Source: Demequina rhizosphaerae
GTDB taxonomy: Bacteria > Actinomycetota > Actinomycetes > Actinomycetales > Demequinaceae
DNA length: 64,000 bases
Assembly (NCBI RefSeq): GCF_000971255.1
Contig: NZ_BBMC01000002.1
Coordinates: 682,001 to 746,000 of the forward strand
Direction: 5' to 3'
Shown: piece after piece, positions 15,371 through 23,696 of the stretch
Position numbering within the stretch: position 1 is the first letter of the stretch
Layout: the number at the start of each line of letters is the position of its first letter
Translations under genes and position numbers: made by a program
The notes under the pieces: generated by a model
What the model saw: only the letters and a program-made list of their open reading frames with translations
The model's database searches: none
What the model was told of the DNA's origin: nothing

Positions 15371-18019
15371 TCACTTCTTGCGCGTGGTGGTCTTCTTCGC
15401 GGCGGTGCGGCGGGCCGGCTTCTTGGCCGGGCCCTTCGCGCGCTTCTCCGCGAGGAGCTCGATCGCGCGCTCGGGGGTCACCGACTCGACGCTCTCGGTC
15501 TTGGGGATCGTCACGTTGGTGACGCCGTCGGTGATGTAGTCGCCGAAGCGGCCCGACTTGGCGACGATCGGCTTGCCCGAGGTCGGGTCCTCGCCGAACT
15601 CCTTGAGCGGCGGGGTGGCCGCGCGACCGCGGCCGCGCTTGGGCTGCGCGTAGATCGCCAGCGCCTCCTCGAGCGTGATGTCGAGCAGCTGCTGCTCGGA
15701 CTCGATGGTGCGCGAGTCCGTGCCCTTCTTGAGGTACGGGCCGAAGCGGCCGTTCTGCGCGGTGATCTCCTCGTTGGTCGCGGGGTCGACGCCCACGACG
15801 CGCGGCAGGCTCATGAGCTTGAGCGCGTCCTCGAGGGTCACGGTCTCGAGGTCCATCGACTTGAACAGGCTCGCGGTCTTGGGCCGGCCCTTCGCGTCCT
15901 CGGGCAGCACCTCGGTGACGTACGGGCCGAAGCGCCCGGCCTTCGCAACGATGTCGAGCCCGCTCGCCGGGTGCTGGCCGAGCACGCGCTCGTCGCCGCC
16001 CTGGCTCGCGAGCAGCTCCTCCGCCTTGGCGACGGTGAGCTCGTCGGGAGCGAGGTCGTCCGGGACCGAGGCGGTCTGCTTCTCGCCGTCCGCCTCGCGC
16101 TCGAGGTACGGGCCGTACTTGCCGACGCGCAGCGCGATGCCGTCGCCGATGTCGAACGTCGAGTTCGCGCGCGCGTCGATGTCGCCGAGGTCGTCGACGA
16201 GGCGCTTGAGGCCCTGGCCGCGTCCGTCCTCGTCCTCGCCGGAGCCGAAGTAGAACTCGCTCAGCCAGTCGACGCGCGACACGTCGCCGGCGGCGATCTT
16301 GTCGAGCCCCTCCTCCATGTCCGCGGTGAAGTCGTAGTCGATGAGCCACGCGAAGTGCTGCTCGAGCAGGCGGATCATCGCAAACGCCAGCCACGTGGGC
16401 ACGAGCGCCTGCTTGACCACGTTGACGTAGCCCTTGTCGATGATGACGTCGACCATCGCGGCGTACGTCGACGGGCGCCCGAGCTTGCGGTCCTCGAGCT
16501 CCTTGATCATCGAGCCCTGCGTGTAGCGCGGGGGCGGGGTCGTGGCGTGGGTGAGCGGCTCGATGCCCTCGCCGGTGACCTTCTCGCCCTCGGCGAGCAC
16601 CGGCAGGCGCGACTCCTTCTCGACCTTCTGCTCGTCCTCCTCGTAGCGCGCCTTGTCGCGCGACTCCTCGTAGAGCGCCATGAAGCCGGGGCTCGTGAGG
16701 ATGGTGCCGGAGGCGGAGAACTCGACCGCGTGGTGCGCCGCCGTGGTCGCGCCGATGCGCACCGTCGACGTGGTGCCCACCGCATCGGCCATCTGCGAGG
16801 CCAGGGTGCGCTTCCAGATCATCTCGTACATGCGGAACTCGTCGCCGGTGAGCTCGGTGCGCACCGAGTCGGGCGTGCGGAACGAGTCGCCGGCGGGGCG
16901 GATGGCCTCGTGGGCCTCCTGCGCGTTCGAGTCCTGGGTCGCGTAGATGCGGGGGCTCGCGGCCACGGCGTCGGCGCCGTACATCGCGGTCGCCTGCTTG
17001 CGGGCGGCGCGCACCGCCTCGCCCGACAGCACGGGCGAGTCCGAACGCATATAGGTGATGTAGCCCTTCTGGTACAGCGCCTGCGCCACGCCCATCGCCT
17101 GGCGCGCGCCCAGGCGGAGCTTGCGGCTCGACTCCTGGATCAGCGTCGACGTGATGAACGGGGCGGCCGGGCGGCGCTTGTAGGGGCGCGAGTCGACGCC
17201 GTTGACGGCGAACGATGCGTCGGCGAGGCCCGCGGCGAGCGCGCCGGCGAGCGCGGCGTGGACGTGGACGACCTTGTCGTTCTTGAGACGGCCGCGGTCG
17301 TCGAAGTCCTTGCCCGTCGCGACGCGCTTGCCGTCGACGGTGGTGAGGCGCGCGTCGAAGCTGCGTCCGGCGTCCTTGCCCTCGGTCGCGGTGAACGTGC
17401 CCTTGAGGTCCCAGTACTCGGCGGACTGGAACGCCATCCGCTCCCGCTCACGGTCGACGACCAGGCGGAGCGTGACGGACTGCACGCGGCCGGCGGACAG
17501 GCCCGACTGGATCTTGCGCCACAGCACGGGCGACACCTCGTAGCCGTAGAGGCGGTCGAGGAGGCGGCGGGCCTCCTGCGCCTCGACGAGCTCCATGTCG
17601 ACCTCGCGGGGGTTCTCGAGCGCACGGCTGATGCCCTCGCGGGTGATCTCGTGGAACGCCAGGCGCTTGACCGGCACCTTCGGCTTGAGGACGTCGAGCA
17701 GGTGCCAGGCGATCGCCTCCCCCTCGCGGTCCTCATCAGTCGCGAGGTAGAGCTCGTCGGCCTCCTTGAGGCGCTTCCTGATGTCGGCGACGATCTTCTT
17801 CTTGTCCGAGCTCACCACGTAGTAGGGCTGGAAGCCGCCGTCGATGTCGATCGCGAACTTGCCGATGTCGGACTTCTTGAGCTCGGCGGGCAGGTCGGAG
17901 CGCTCCGCCAGGTCCCGGATGTGGCCCACGGACGACACCACGTCATAGTCGGCGCCCAGGTAGCCGCCGATGGTGCGCGACTTGGTGGGCGACTCGACGA
18001 TCACGAGCTTGCGGGTCAT
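15371..18019 (-). CDS. topA: DNA topoisomerase I
   Basis: Type IA topoisomerase that relaxes negative supercoils. The 882-residue protein has the N-terminal TOPRIM domain (LVIVESPTKSRTIGGYLG; ATDEDREGEAIAWHL with the metal-binding acidic residues), the active-site tyrosine in GYITYMRSDSPVLS (about residue 320), and from about 640 onward the actinobacterial C-terminal repeats (several FGPYV/KYGPYL units) ending in a lysine-rich tail (KRAKGPAKKPARRTAAKKTT). The lysine tail is characteristic of actinobacterial TopA and helps processivity. The ATG at 18019 was chosen over an upstream in-frame start because it begins directly at the TOPRIM domain after an AGAAGG ribosome site. Confidence 0.97.
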   Translation of the reverse strand: MTRKLVIVESPTKSRTIGGYLGADYDVVSSVGHIRDLAERSDLPAELKKSDIGKFAIDIDGGFQPYYVVSSDKKKIVADIRKRLKEADELYLATDEDREGEAIAWHLLDVLKPKVPVKRLAFHEITREGISRALENPREVDMELVEAQEARRLLDRLYGYEVSPVLWRKIQSGLSAGRVQSVTLRLVVDRERERMAFQSAEYWDLKGTFTATEGKDAGRSFDARLTTVDGKRVATGKDFDDRGRLKNDKVVHVHAALAGALAAGLADASFAVNGVDSRPYKRRPAAPFITSTLIQESSRKLRLGARQAMGVAQALYQKGYITYMRSDSPVLSGEAVRAARKQATAMYGADAVAASPRIYATQDSNAQEAHEAIRPAGDSFRTPDSVRTELTGDEFRMYEMIWKRTLASQMADAVGTTSTVRIGATTAAHHAVEFSASGTILTSPGFMALYEESRDKARYEEDEQKVEKESRLPVLAEGEKVTGEGIEPLTHATTPPPRYTQGSMIKELEDRKLGRPSTYAAMVDVIIDKGYVNVVKQALVPTWLAFAMIRLLEQHFAWLIDYDFTADMEEGLDKIAAGDVSRVDWLSEFYFGSGEDEDGRGQGLKRLVDDLGDIDARANSTFDIGDGIALRVGKYGPYLEREADGEKQTASVPDDLAPDELTVAKAEELLASQGGDERVLGQHPASGLDIVAKAGRFGPYVTEVLPEDAKGRPKTASLFKSMDLETVTLEDALKLMSLPRVVGVDPATNEEITAQNGRFGPYLKKGTDSRTIESEQQLLDITLEEALAIYAQPKRGRGRAATPPLKEFGEDPTSGKPIVAKSGRFGDYITDGVTNVTIPKTESVESVTPERAIELLAEKRAKGPAKKPARRTAAKKTTTRKK

Positions 18020-18196
18020 GGAACCTTCTCTCTGGGATCTGCGTCCCGGCGGCGTCACCTGCCAAGGACGCACTCAATATACATATGGGGTGCGACCGCA
18101 CGAGCGGGACCCTGGGGACGGCGGGACGCATGAACGTCCGGTGTCGACGCATCGTCCCTGCGCCGGGGCGTGGGAGGCCCGTGGTTCGATGGGCGC
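18020..18196. promoter_or_regulatory. Divergent promoter region topA / inositol monophosphatase
   Basis: A 177-bp gap between divergent starts. It contains one clearly A+T-rich patch (CAATATACATATGG near 18073-18087) that could supply a -10 element for topA transcription. One GGACGATGCG repeat (reverse orientation) is at 18148-18157. I cannot assign exact promoter boxes. Confidence 0.4.
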
Positions 18197-19051
18197 ATGG
18201 AGCCCATCCTCGATGCCGCCTCGCGCGCGGCCGTCGGCGAGGCCATGCGCCGCGTCGCGGACGCCGAGATCCGCCCCCGCTTCCGCGCCCTCGCCGAGCA
18301 CCACGTCCACCTCAAGGGACCCGGCGACTACGTCACGGAGGCGGACCTCGAGGCCGAGCGCGCGCTCACCCCTCTGCTCCGGGAGATCCTCGACGTGCCG
18401 GTGGTGGGCGAGGAGGCGACGGCCGCGGACCCGTCCATCGCCGCGGTGCTCGCGACCGAAGGCACGGCGTGGACGGTGGACCCGGTGGACGGCACCGCGA
18501 ACTTCGTCGAGGGCTCGGACACCTACGCGGTCATGGTGGGGCTGGTCGAGGACGGCGTGCCGGTGGGCGGATGGATCCTGCAGCCCGAGTTCGGGCACAT
18601 GTTCGAGGCGCTCCAGGGCGTGGGCGCGTTCGTCGACGGCAGGTCGCTGTCCGCGGCCGTCGAGGCGACCCGCGGCGCGGAGGCGCGGGCGTCGCTGCGC
18701 GGCGAGGAGCCCCGCGGCGCGGTCTCCGTGAGGTTCGCGGTCGAGGACGTCAAGGCGGGGCTGCTCGCCGCGGAGCCCGAGCTCGGCGGCTACGACGAGC
18801 TGCGCATGTGCGCGGGCTTCGACTACGCGGACCTCGTGACGCAGCAGGTCGGCTTCCTCGTCTACACGCGCGCCAAGCCGTGGGATCACGTGCCGGGCGC
18901 CGCGATCGCGGCCGAGGCGGGCTTCACCGTGGGCCGCGTCGACGGATCGGGCTACCGGCCCGCCGTCGAGGTCGGGGCGCCGCTGCTCGCGGCCCGCACC
19001 GACCGGTGGGAGTCGATCCGCGAGGTCCTCGCGAGGAACCTCGGGCTGTAG
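18197..19051 (+). CDS. Inositol monophosphatase-family protein
   Basis: A 284-residue Mg-dependent sugar phosphatase of the inositol monophosphatase fold. The metal-binding motifs are visible: GEEATA (about 77-82, glutamate), WTVDPVDGTANFVEG (about 97-111, the DPxDGT signature) and the C-terminal WDHVPGAAIAAEAGF (the WDxxAG motif). Substrates in this family include inositol-1-phosphate, histidinol phosphate and 3'-phosphoadenosine derivatives; no neighbour points to one of them. The ATG at 18197 is preferred because an upstream in-frame start would add residues unlike the family. Confidence 0.88.
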   Translation: MEPILDAASRAAVGEAMRRVADAEIRPRFRALAEHHVHLKGPGDYVTEADLEAERALTPLLREILDVPVVGEEATAADPSIAAVLATEGTAWTVDPVDGTANFVEGSDTYAVMVGLVEDGVPVGGWILQPEFGHMFEALQGVGAFVDGRSLSAAVEATRGAEARASLRGEEPRGAVSVRFAVEDVKAGLLAAEPELGGYDELRMCAGFDYADLVTQQVGFLVYTRAKPWDHVPGAAIAAEAGFTVGRVDGSGYRPAVEVGAPLLAARTDRWESIREVLARNLGL

Positions 19052-19069
19052 CGGCCGGCGAGCGCGGGG

Positions 19070-19594
19070 CTACCGGCCGGCGTCGCCGACCGGCGGCACG
19101 CGGTACTTGAAGCCGACGTGCGAGTCGGCGAAGCCGAGCCGCTCGTAGAAGCGGTGGGCGTCGGCGCGCCTGGCGTCCGAGGTGAGCTGGACGAGGGCCG
19201 CCCCCAGCTCGGGCGCGGCCACGTGCGTCACCCAGCGCATGAGCGCGGTGCCCACGCCGCCGGAGCGCCTGCTGCCGTCCACGCGCACCGCCTCGACGAG
19301 CAGCCGGGTGCTCCCTCCCCGCGCCATGCCGGGGATCAGCGTGAGCTGCAGCGTGCCGACGACGGCGCCGTCGCCGTCGGTCGCGACCACGAGGTCGTTG
19401 CCCGGATCGGCGAGGATCGCCTCGAGCCCCCGCGCGTAGGCCCCCTCGTCCGCCTCGTCGCCGCGGGACGCGCTCACCGCATCGTCCGTCAGCAGTCTGA
19501 CGATCGCGGCGAGGTCGGTCCGCTCGGCGCGCCGGACGGTCAGGGTCGCGGGCGTGGTCGGGAGGGCGGCGGGAAGCGTGAGGGAGGCGAGCAC
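19070..19594 (-). CDS. GNAT-family N-acetyltransferase
   Basis: A 174-residue acetyltransferase with the GNAT fold: strand/helix TVRRAERTDLAAIVRLLTDD, the acetyl-CoA loop region SRRSGGVGTALMRWVTHVAA (R-x-x-G-x-G/A) and C-terminal RADAHRFYERLGFADSHVGF with the conserved tyrosine. The protein is similar to PhnO/YpeA-type GNATs, but the acceptor is unknown. It is convergent with the inositol phosphatase gene, with 18 bp between their stops. One GGACGATGCG copy (reverse) is at 19478. Confidence 0.85.
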   Translation of the reverse strand: MLASLTLPAALPTTPATLTVRRAERTDLAAIVRLLTDDAVSASRGDEADEGAYARGLEAILADPGNDLVVATDGDGAVVGTLQLTLIPGMARGGSTRLLVEAVRVDGSRRSGGVGTALMRWVTHVAAPELGAALVQLTSDARRADAHRFYERLGFADSHVGFKYRVPPVGDAGR

Positions 19595-19618
19595 GCGTTC
19601 ATGCTCGCACGCCCCCGG

Positions 19619-19659
19619 ACACGACGAACGGGAGGGCCCCGAAGGACCCTCCCGTCGTG
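19619..19659. terminator. Hairpin between GNAT and membrane-protein genes
   Basis: ACGGGAGGG and CCCTCCCGT pair around a GC-rich apex ending in a CGAA-type loop, with flanking CACGAC/GTCGTG further extending the stem through a bulge. It lies between the stop of the two-TM membrane protein (minus) and the start of the GNAT gene, so it would terminate the membrane-protein transcript. Confidence 0.65.
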
Positions 19660-19672
19660 CGAGGAGGTGCGA

Positions 19673-20374
19673 TCAGACGGTGACGAGCTCGGGCTCGTCG
19701 ACCTTGACCGCGGCGCGGGCCGCGTCGCGCTTCGCGACGTCGCTGGCGATCCAGAAGGACGCGGCGCCGAGGGCGAGGAACAGGAGGCCCAGGCCCGCGA
19801 TCAGGGCCGAGATGCCGAGGCCCAGCTTGAGGGTGGACGCGGTGACCGAGCCGACGCCCAGCTCGCCGAAGAGGCCGTGGGCCACGCCGGTCCACGCCTG
19901 GCCGCGGACCTGCATCGCGATGTCGTTGCCGTACTCGAAGTCGGCCCAGTACTGGTCGGCGACCGGGACCTCGTACTCGCCGGGCTCGTAGGTCTCACCG
20001 AGGTACTCGGTGGTCTCCGTAACGGTCACGGTCTGGGTGCCGGTGAGGATGTGGGTGCCGACGGTGGCCATCTGGTACATGTACTCGGTGCCGGTGTTGA
20101 CGAGCGGGTCGTTGGGGTCGAGCTCGGACTCGACGACCTTGTAGCCCCACTCGTTCTCGAGGCGGTCCAGGATCGCCTCGGCGCCCTCGACGGAACCGTG
20201 GTCGGTGAGCTGCCCGTCCTCGTTGTACGAGAGGGTGACGCCCTGCGCCTCGGAGAACTTCTGCAGCGAGTTCTGGCCGGCGGCGACCTCGGAGTACGCG
20301 AAGCCGGCTGCGCCGATGAAGCCGAGTCCGGCGAGTGCGAGGCCTGCGCCGACGATACGAAGCTTGGTGACCAT
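19673..20374 (-). CDS. Two-TM membrane protein (misannotated 'LigA' family)
   Basis: A 233-residue protein with an N-terminal membrane helix (VGAGLALAGLGFIGAAGFAY, about 8-27), an acidic external domain (about 28-170) and a second helix near the C-terminus (LGISALIAGLGLLFLALGAA), then a short charged cytoplasmic tail. Actinobacterial relatives of this type are often named 'aromatic ring-opening dioxygenase LigA', but no dioxygenase motif is visible. The ATG at 20374 has a clear ribosome site (GAAAGGAACC). It is monocistronic with a 400-bp upstream region that is A+T-richer than average. Function unknown. Confidence 0.78.
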   Translation of the reverse strand: MVTKLRIVGAGLALAGLGFIGAAGFAYSEVAAGQNSLQKFSEAQGVTLSYNEDGQLTDHGSVEGAEAILDRLENEWGYKVVESELDPNDPLVNTGTEYMYQMATVGTHILTGTQTVTVTETTEYLGETYEPGEYEVPVADQYWADFEYGNDIAMQVRGQAWTGVAHGLFGELGVGSVTASTLKLGLGISALIAGLGLLFLALGAASFWIASDVAKRDAARAAVKVDEPELVTV

Positions 20375-20773
20375 GATGGTTCCTTTCTGGGGAGTTGTTG
20401 AGCTGTCACACATACCCTCGCGGTCGTCTCAGCCTAATCGACGGGACGTTGGCCCTGAATCGTGTAGGAAACCGCGGATTGTAGATAACGGTTACGTAAA
20501 ATCGCGCTGATTAGCAGGGGCGTTACTGCCCGTCGCGCGCTCGGAGACGGGACCCTGGTCCCGGTTGCGGACCCCGTCGGACCACCGGCACGGCCCGCCG
20601 GCCCGGGTCGCCGAGGGCCCGGGGCGCGCATCGTCCCTGATCACCCCGGCGGGGCAGCACCCGGCCGAGCCGCGCCGCTGCGGACCGCGCGCCTCCGCAC
20701 ACGGCGCGCGGGCCCGTCCGGGCATGCGAAAGCCCCCGCCGCGCAGGCGACGGGGGCTTCCGGAACGCTGGGG
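20375..20773. promoter_or_regulatory. Intergenic region with promoter-like patch and repeat
   Basis: About 400 bp without a convincing gene. The part near 20450-20520 is A+T-rich for this genome (GTAGATAACGGTTACGTAAA) and probably contains the promoter of the membrane protein at 20374; on the minus strand TACAAT near 20477-20482 would serve as a -10. One GGACGATGCG repeat (reverse) is at 20627-20636. The nrdG-like terminator occupies 20730-20759. Confidence 0.45.
20730..20759 (-). terminator. Terminator of the NrdG-like gene
   Basis: AAGCCCCCG (20730-20738) pairs perfectly with CGGGGGCTT (20751-20759), and inner GCC/GGC extends it. It lies 14 bp past the stop of the radical SAM gene on the minus strand. 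Confidence 0.75.
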
Positions 20774-21499
20774 TCAGCGGCGCGCGAGGTCCGGCAGGTC
20801 CTCGTGCGAGATGACGTCGTAGAGGCCGCGGTTGCGGAGCGCGCGACGGTAGCCCGCCGAGGCCCAGGCACGACGCGGCTGCTGGAGCACCGGGGCGTGG
20901 AAGCCTCGGTGGATGAGCGCGCGGACCGTCGCGAGGATGTCCTCGCGGGTGTGCACGGTCGGGTCGACGGTGATCTGGACCTCGTAGTCGACGCCGGACT
21001 CGTGGACCGACTCGAGCGAGGCCCACGCCTGCGTGCCGGCGGTGTCGGAGCCGGTGATGTGCGCGTACATGTCGGGCGTGCCCTTGAGGTCGAAGCCGAC
21101 CCAGTCGACCTCGGGAAGGACAGACGCGAGGCGGCCGGGGTGGGCGCCCATGGTGTGCAGGCCCACGGCATAGCCCATCGCGCGGACCTCGCGGATCGCG
21201 GGGATGAGGCCGTCCTGGGCGGTCGGCTCGCCGCCGCCGAAGACGACCGCGTCGACCATGCCGCGGTGCGACTCGAGCTGCTCGAGGACGCGCTGCCACG
21301 TCACGCGGCCCTCGCCGGTCGGGTCGTGGCTGTCGGGCGTGCCGCAGTAGGCGCACAGCCACGGGCAGCCCTGCAGCGTGACGGTCGCGGCGATGCGGCC
21401 GGGCCACGCGTGGGTGCACGAGGACAGGAAGTCCGCGATGACGAGACCGTGCGCGGACTGGATCGCGATGGCGGAGGTGTCGAGCTCGGTGGTGGACAT
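20774..21499 (-). CDS. nrdG: NrdG-like anaerobic ribonucleotide reductase activase (radical SAM)
   Basis: A 241-residue radical SAM protein. The iron-sulfur motif is QGCPWLCAYCGTPDSH (C-x3-C-x2-C, about 44-52), preceded by RIAATVTLQ; FGGGEPTAQ supplies the GGE SAM-binding motif and DWVGFDLKGTP is typical of NrdG-type activases. The usual role is to form the glycyl radical on NrdD. No NrdD gene is present in the 540 bp upstream or elsewhere in the window, which is unusual. The ATG at 21499 was chosen by the motif distance and the GAGGCAAT ribosome site. Confidence 0.85.
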   Translation of the reverse strand: MSTTELDTSAIAIQSAHGLVIADFLSSCTHAWPGRIAATVTLQGCPWLCAYCGTPDSHDPTGEGRVTWQRVLEQLESHRGMVDAVVFGGGEPTAQDGLIPAIREVRAMGYAVGLHTMGAHPGRLASVLPEVDWVGFDLKGTPDMYAHITGSDTAGTQAWASLESVHESGVDYEVQITVDPTVHTREDILATVRALIHRGFHAPVLQQPRRAWASAGYRRALRNRGLYDVISHEDLPDLARR

Positions 21500-22039
21500 G
21501 GGGATTGCCTCCTGCGTCGGCGGTGCCGCGGGTTCTCCGCGACTTCCTTCTCTGACGACCGGTTCGGACGTCTTCAGGGTGCGCCGACGCGGCGTCGTCA
21601 GACGCGCCGACACACCGTCGTGTGGGATTTCGTTGGCGAGGGGGCGACGGGGGTCCATCTGCGCCTCCTCGGCAGCACCATTCTCACCCCGTGAGGAGCC
21701 TGTCGGGACCAGTCGAGACCCCTCAGCCTCTGCTCCCGGCGCGAACGTCGATGCCACCCCTCAAGGGTAGTTTTGCCACTTGGTGACCGCTTCGGACCAG
21801 GGTCCCGTATCTGGTGTGGTCGGGCCCAGGACGGGGCCAAGGTCGGGCAAAGGCGTCGGGTGGGAACTCCAAAATGGCGCGCCTCGGACTTGAACCTGAA
21901 CTCCCTGGAGATTCCCAGCAAGATCGGCCACGCGGCCGGCGTGTCGCGGACGATGCGACGCTCGCCTACCCGCGGGCCGCGCGGGTCCCCCGAGAGCGAC
22001 CACCGGCCACCCATCCGGGGTAGGGGGAAGGGACGACCG
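21500..22039. other. 540-bp region without a convincing gene
   Basis: This stretch lies between the NrdG-like start and the methyltransferase stop, both on the minus strand. Open frames here lack the codon pattern of the neighbours. It holds a GGACGATGCG repeat at 21948-21957, which overlaps one of three copies of the 14-mer CCGGCGTGTCGCGG (21936-21949; the others are at 60075 and 60107). The region just before nrdG should carry its promoter. I looked for a cobalamin riboswitch, NrdR boxes and a tRNA and found none convincing. Confidence 0.5.
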
Positions 22040-23563
22040 CTACTCGAGGAAGCCGTCCGCCACCAGCTCGCGCACCGCCGGCACCAGCCCGGCGACCATG
22101 CGGCCCGCGTCGACGTCGAGCAGGGCCGCCAGCGCATGCGCGATCTGGCCCGCGGTGAGCTCGCCGTCGCATGCGCCCACGAAGCCCGCGAGCGCCGTGT
22201 CCATCGACACCGACCGGCCCAGCCCGGCCCCCTGCCGCAGCAGGATGTACGAGGGGTCGGCCTGCAGCACCGGCCCGTAGGACTCCCGCGTCACATCCGC
22301 GGCGGCCGTCCACGCGGTGTCGAGCAGCGCATCGTCGGTGAGCGCCGTCGCGCGGTCGTGCGCCGCCAGCGCCTGGGCCAGGTACCCGCCGAACGGCTCC
22401 TGCAGCGCACCCTCGTGCTGCTCGAGACGGTGCAGCGTCGGGCTCCCCGACACGGGGCGGCGCAGCAGCACCATCCCGAAGCCCACCGCGCGCACCGCGC
22501 GCGCGTCGAAGTCGGACAGGTACGCCTCGTACGCCGCCTCGAACTCGGCGCGCCCGCGCTCGGGCGTCACGCCGGCGTCGCGCAGCCACGTCTCCGCGTA
22601 CTCGGCCGCGTCCAGCTCGTCGCGCTCGATGACCCACGCGTCGAGCGGGTGCCCGGCCGACGCCGAGGCGTCGAGCCACGCCTCGATCCCCTCGGACCAC
22701 GACTCCCCGTGGATCTCCCAGTTGCCCAGCATCTGCGCGACGCCGCCGGGCGCGAGCACCGAGCCCACCGACGAGACCAGCGACGAGACGATCCCGTCGC
22801 CCGGCATCCCCGACGCCCGGTACTCGAAGCTCGGCGCTCCGTCGGGCGTGATGACGAACGGCGGGTTCGACACCACGAGGTCGAACTGCTCCCCCGCGAC
22901 CGGCTCGAGCATCGACCCCTCGCGCAGGTCCCAGCCGCCCGCCGCGTTGAGCGTCCGGTTGAACTCGGCGAAGCCGAGCGCGCGCCGCGAGACGTCCGTC
23001 GCGACCACCGACCCCGCGTGCCGGGCAGCGTGGAGCGCCTGGACCCCGCAGCCCGTGCCCAGGTCGAGCACCCGCCCCACCGGCGCGCGCATCGTCATGC
23101 CCGCGAGCGTGAGCGACGCGCCCCCGATGCCGAGCACGTGGTCGTCGCGCAGCCGCTCCCCCGTGACCGCCTCGCCACGGTCCGAGGCCACCCACCAGCG
23201 GGCCTCGCCGTCGGAGTCGACCGCCGCGTACGGGCGCAGGTCCACGCGCGAGCGCGCCTCGCCGCCGGACAGCTCGACGAGCCCGCACCGTGCCGCACCC
23301 TCCGCGCCGGTCGCCGGCAGCGCGGCGTCGAGCGCCGCCGTCGGCACGGTGTCCCCCAGGAGGAACAGCCGCGCGAGCGTCGCCTCGGCGGTGGACGATG
23401 CGCGGGCCGCCCGCCGCGCGGGCAACACCTGCTCGCGGGACAGCGCACGCATCGCGCGCTCCCCGACCACGGACTCGACAGCGTCGACCGTCCACGTCGC
23501 GAGGTCGGCGCGGAGGGCCTCCGCGGAGGCGTCGTCGGGCAGCACGGGGACGTCGAGGCTCAC
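22040..23563 (-). CDS. Class I SAM-dependent methyltransferase, HemK/PrmC-like
   Basis: A 507-residue actinobacterial methyltransferase. Residues about 1-150 form an N-terminal domain of unknown role; the central domain has SAM motif I VLDLGTGCGVQALHAARHAG and the catalytic motif DLVVSNPPFVITPDG (NPPF), as in N5-glutamine and base methyltransferases; residues about 350-507 form a C-terminal domain with helical repeats. Homologues are annotated as rRNA- or protein-glutamine methyltransferases without proof. I selected the GTG at 23563, but the start is uncertain because GGAGG lies unusually close (1-2 nt). An AGGAATTCCT palindrome is 64 bp upstream. Confidence 0.82.
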   Translation of the reverse strand: MSLDVPVLPDDASAEALRADLATWTVDAVESVVGERAMRALSREQVLPARRAARASSTAEATLARLFLLGDTVPTAALDAALPATGAEGAARCGLVELSGGEARSRVDLRPYAAVDSDGEARWWVASDRGEAVTGERLRDDHVLGIGGASLTLAGMTMRAPVGRVLDLGTGCGVQALHAARHAGSVVATDVSRRALGFAEFNRTLNAAGGWDLREGSMLEPVAGEQFDLVVSNPPFVITPDGAPSFEYRASGMPGDGIVSSLVSSVGSVLAPGGVAQMLGNWEIHGESWSEGIEAWLDASASAGHPLDAWVIERDELDAAEYAETWLRDAGVTPERGRAEFEAAYEAYLSDFDARAVRAVGFGMVLLRRPVSGSPTLHRLEQHEGALQEPFGGYLAQALAAHDRATALTDDALLDTAWTAAADVTRESYGPVLQADPSYILLRQGAGLGRSVSMDTALAGFVGACDGELTAGQIAHALAALLDVDAGRMVAGLVPAVRELVADGFLE

Positions 23564-23626
23564 GCCTCCGAGGCTAGTGCGGGGGCGCGGCGACGGCTCG
23601 CGCAATGGACGAGGCACTCCCATCGC

Positions 23627-23649
23627 GCTGTTTTAGGAATTCCTCACAC
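23627..23649. repeat. Copy A of the GCTGTTT-AG-ATTCCT palindrome family
   Basis: GCTGTTTTAGGAATTCCTCACAC shares about 19 of 23 positions with the reverse complement of the element at 26697-26719, and its left part is identical to the palindrome at 42749. It lies 64 bp upstream of the methyltransferase start and 50 bp past the next gene's stop. An operator or a dispersed extragenic palindrome are both possible. Confidence 0.55.
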
Positions 23650-23696
23650 ACTCCGGAGCGACCACCCTTCCCCGCGCGACGCGCGGGGACGCCCCG

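Noticed and set aside
14987-18133. 1048-codon plus-strand open frame antisense to topA
   Set aside because: Arg/Val/Leu-rich composition and exact antisense position mark it as a G+C artefact; topA is unequivocal.
19673-20374. Annotation as ring-opening dioxygenase LigA
   Set aside because: The protein has two membrane helices and no LigA motif; the true LigA-like sequence is in the gene at 1-1158.
21881-21950. Minus-strand T-loop-like sequence GGTTCAAGTCC suggesting a tRNA or tmRNA end
   Set aside because: The flanking bases do not pair to make a T-arm, and no acceptor or anticodon stem is found.
21500-22039. Cobalamin riboswitch or NrdR boxes upstream of nrdG
   Set aside because: No B12 box with the conserved core and no paired NrdR-like boxes could be found on either strand.
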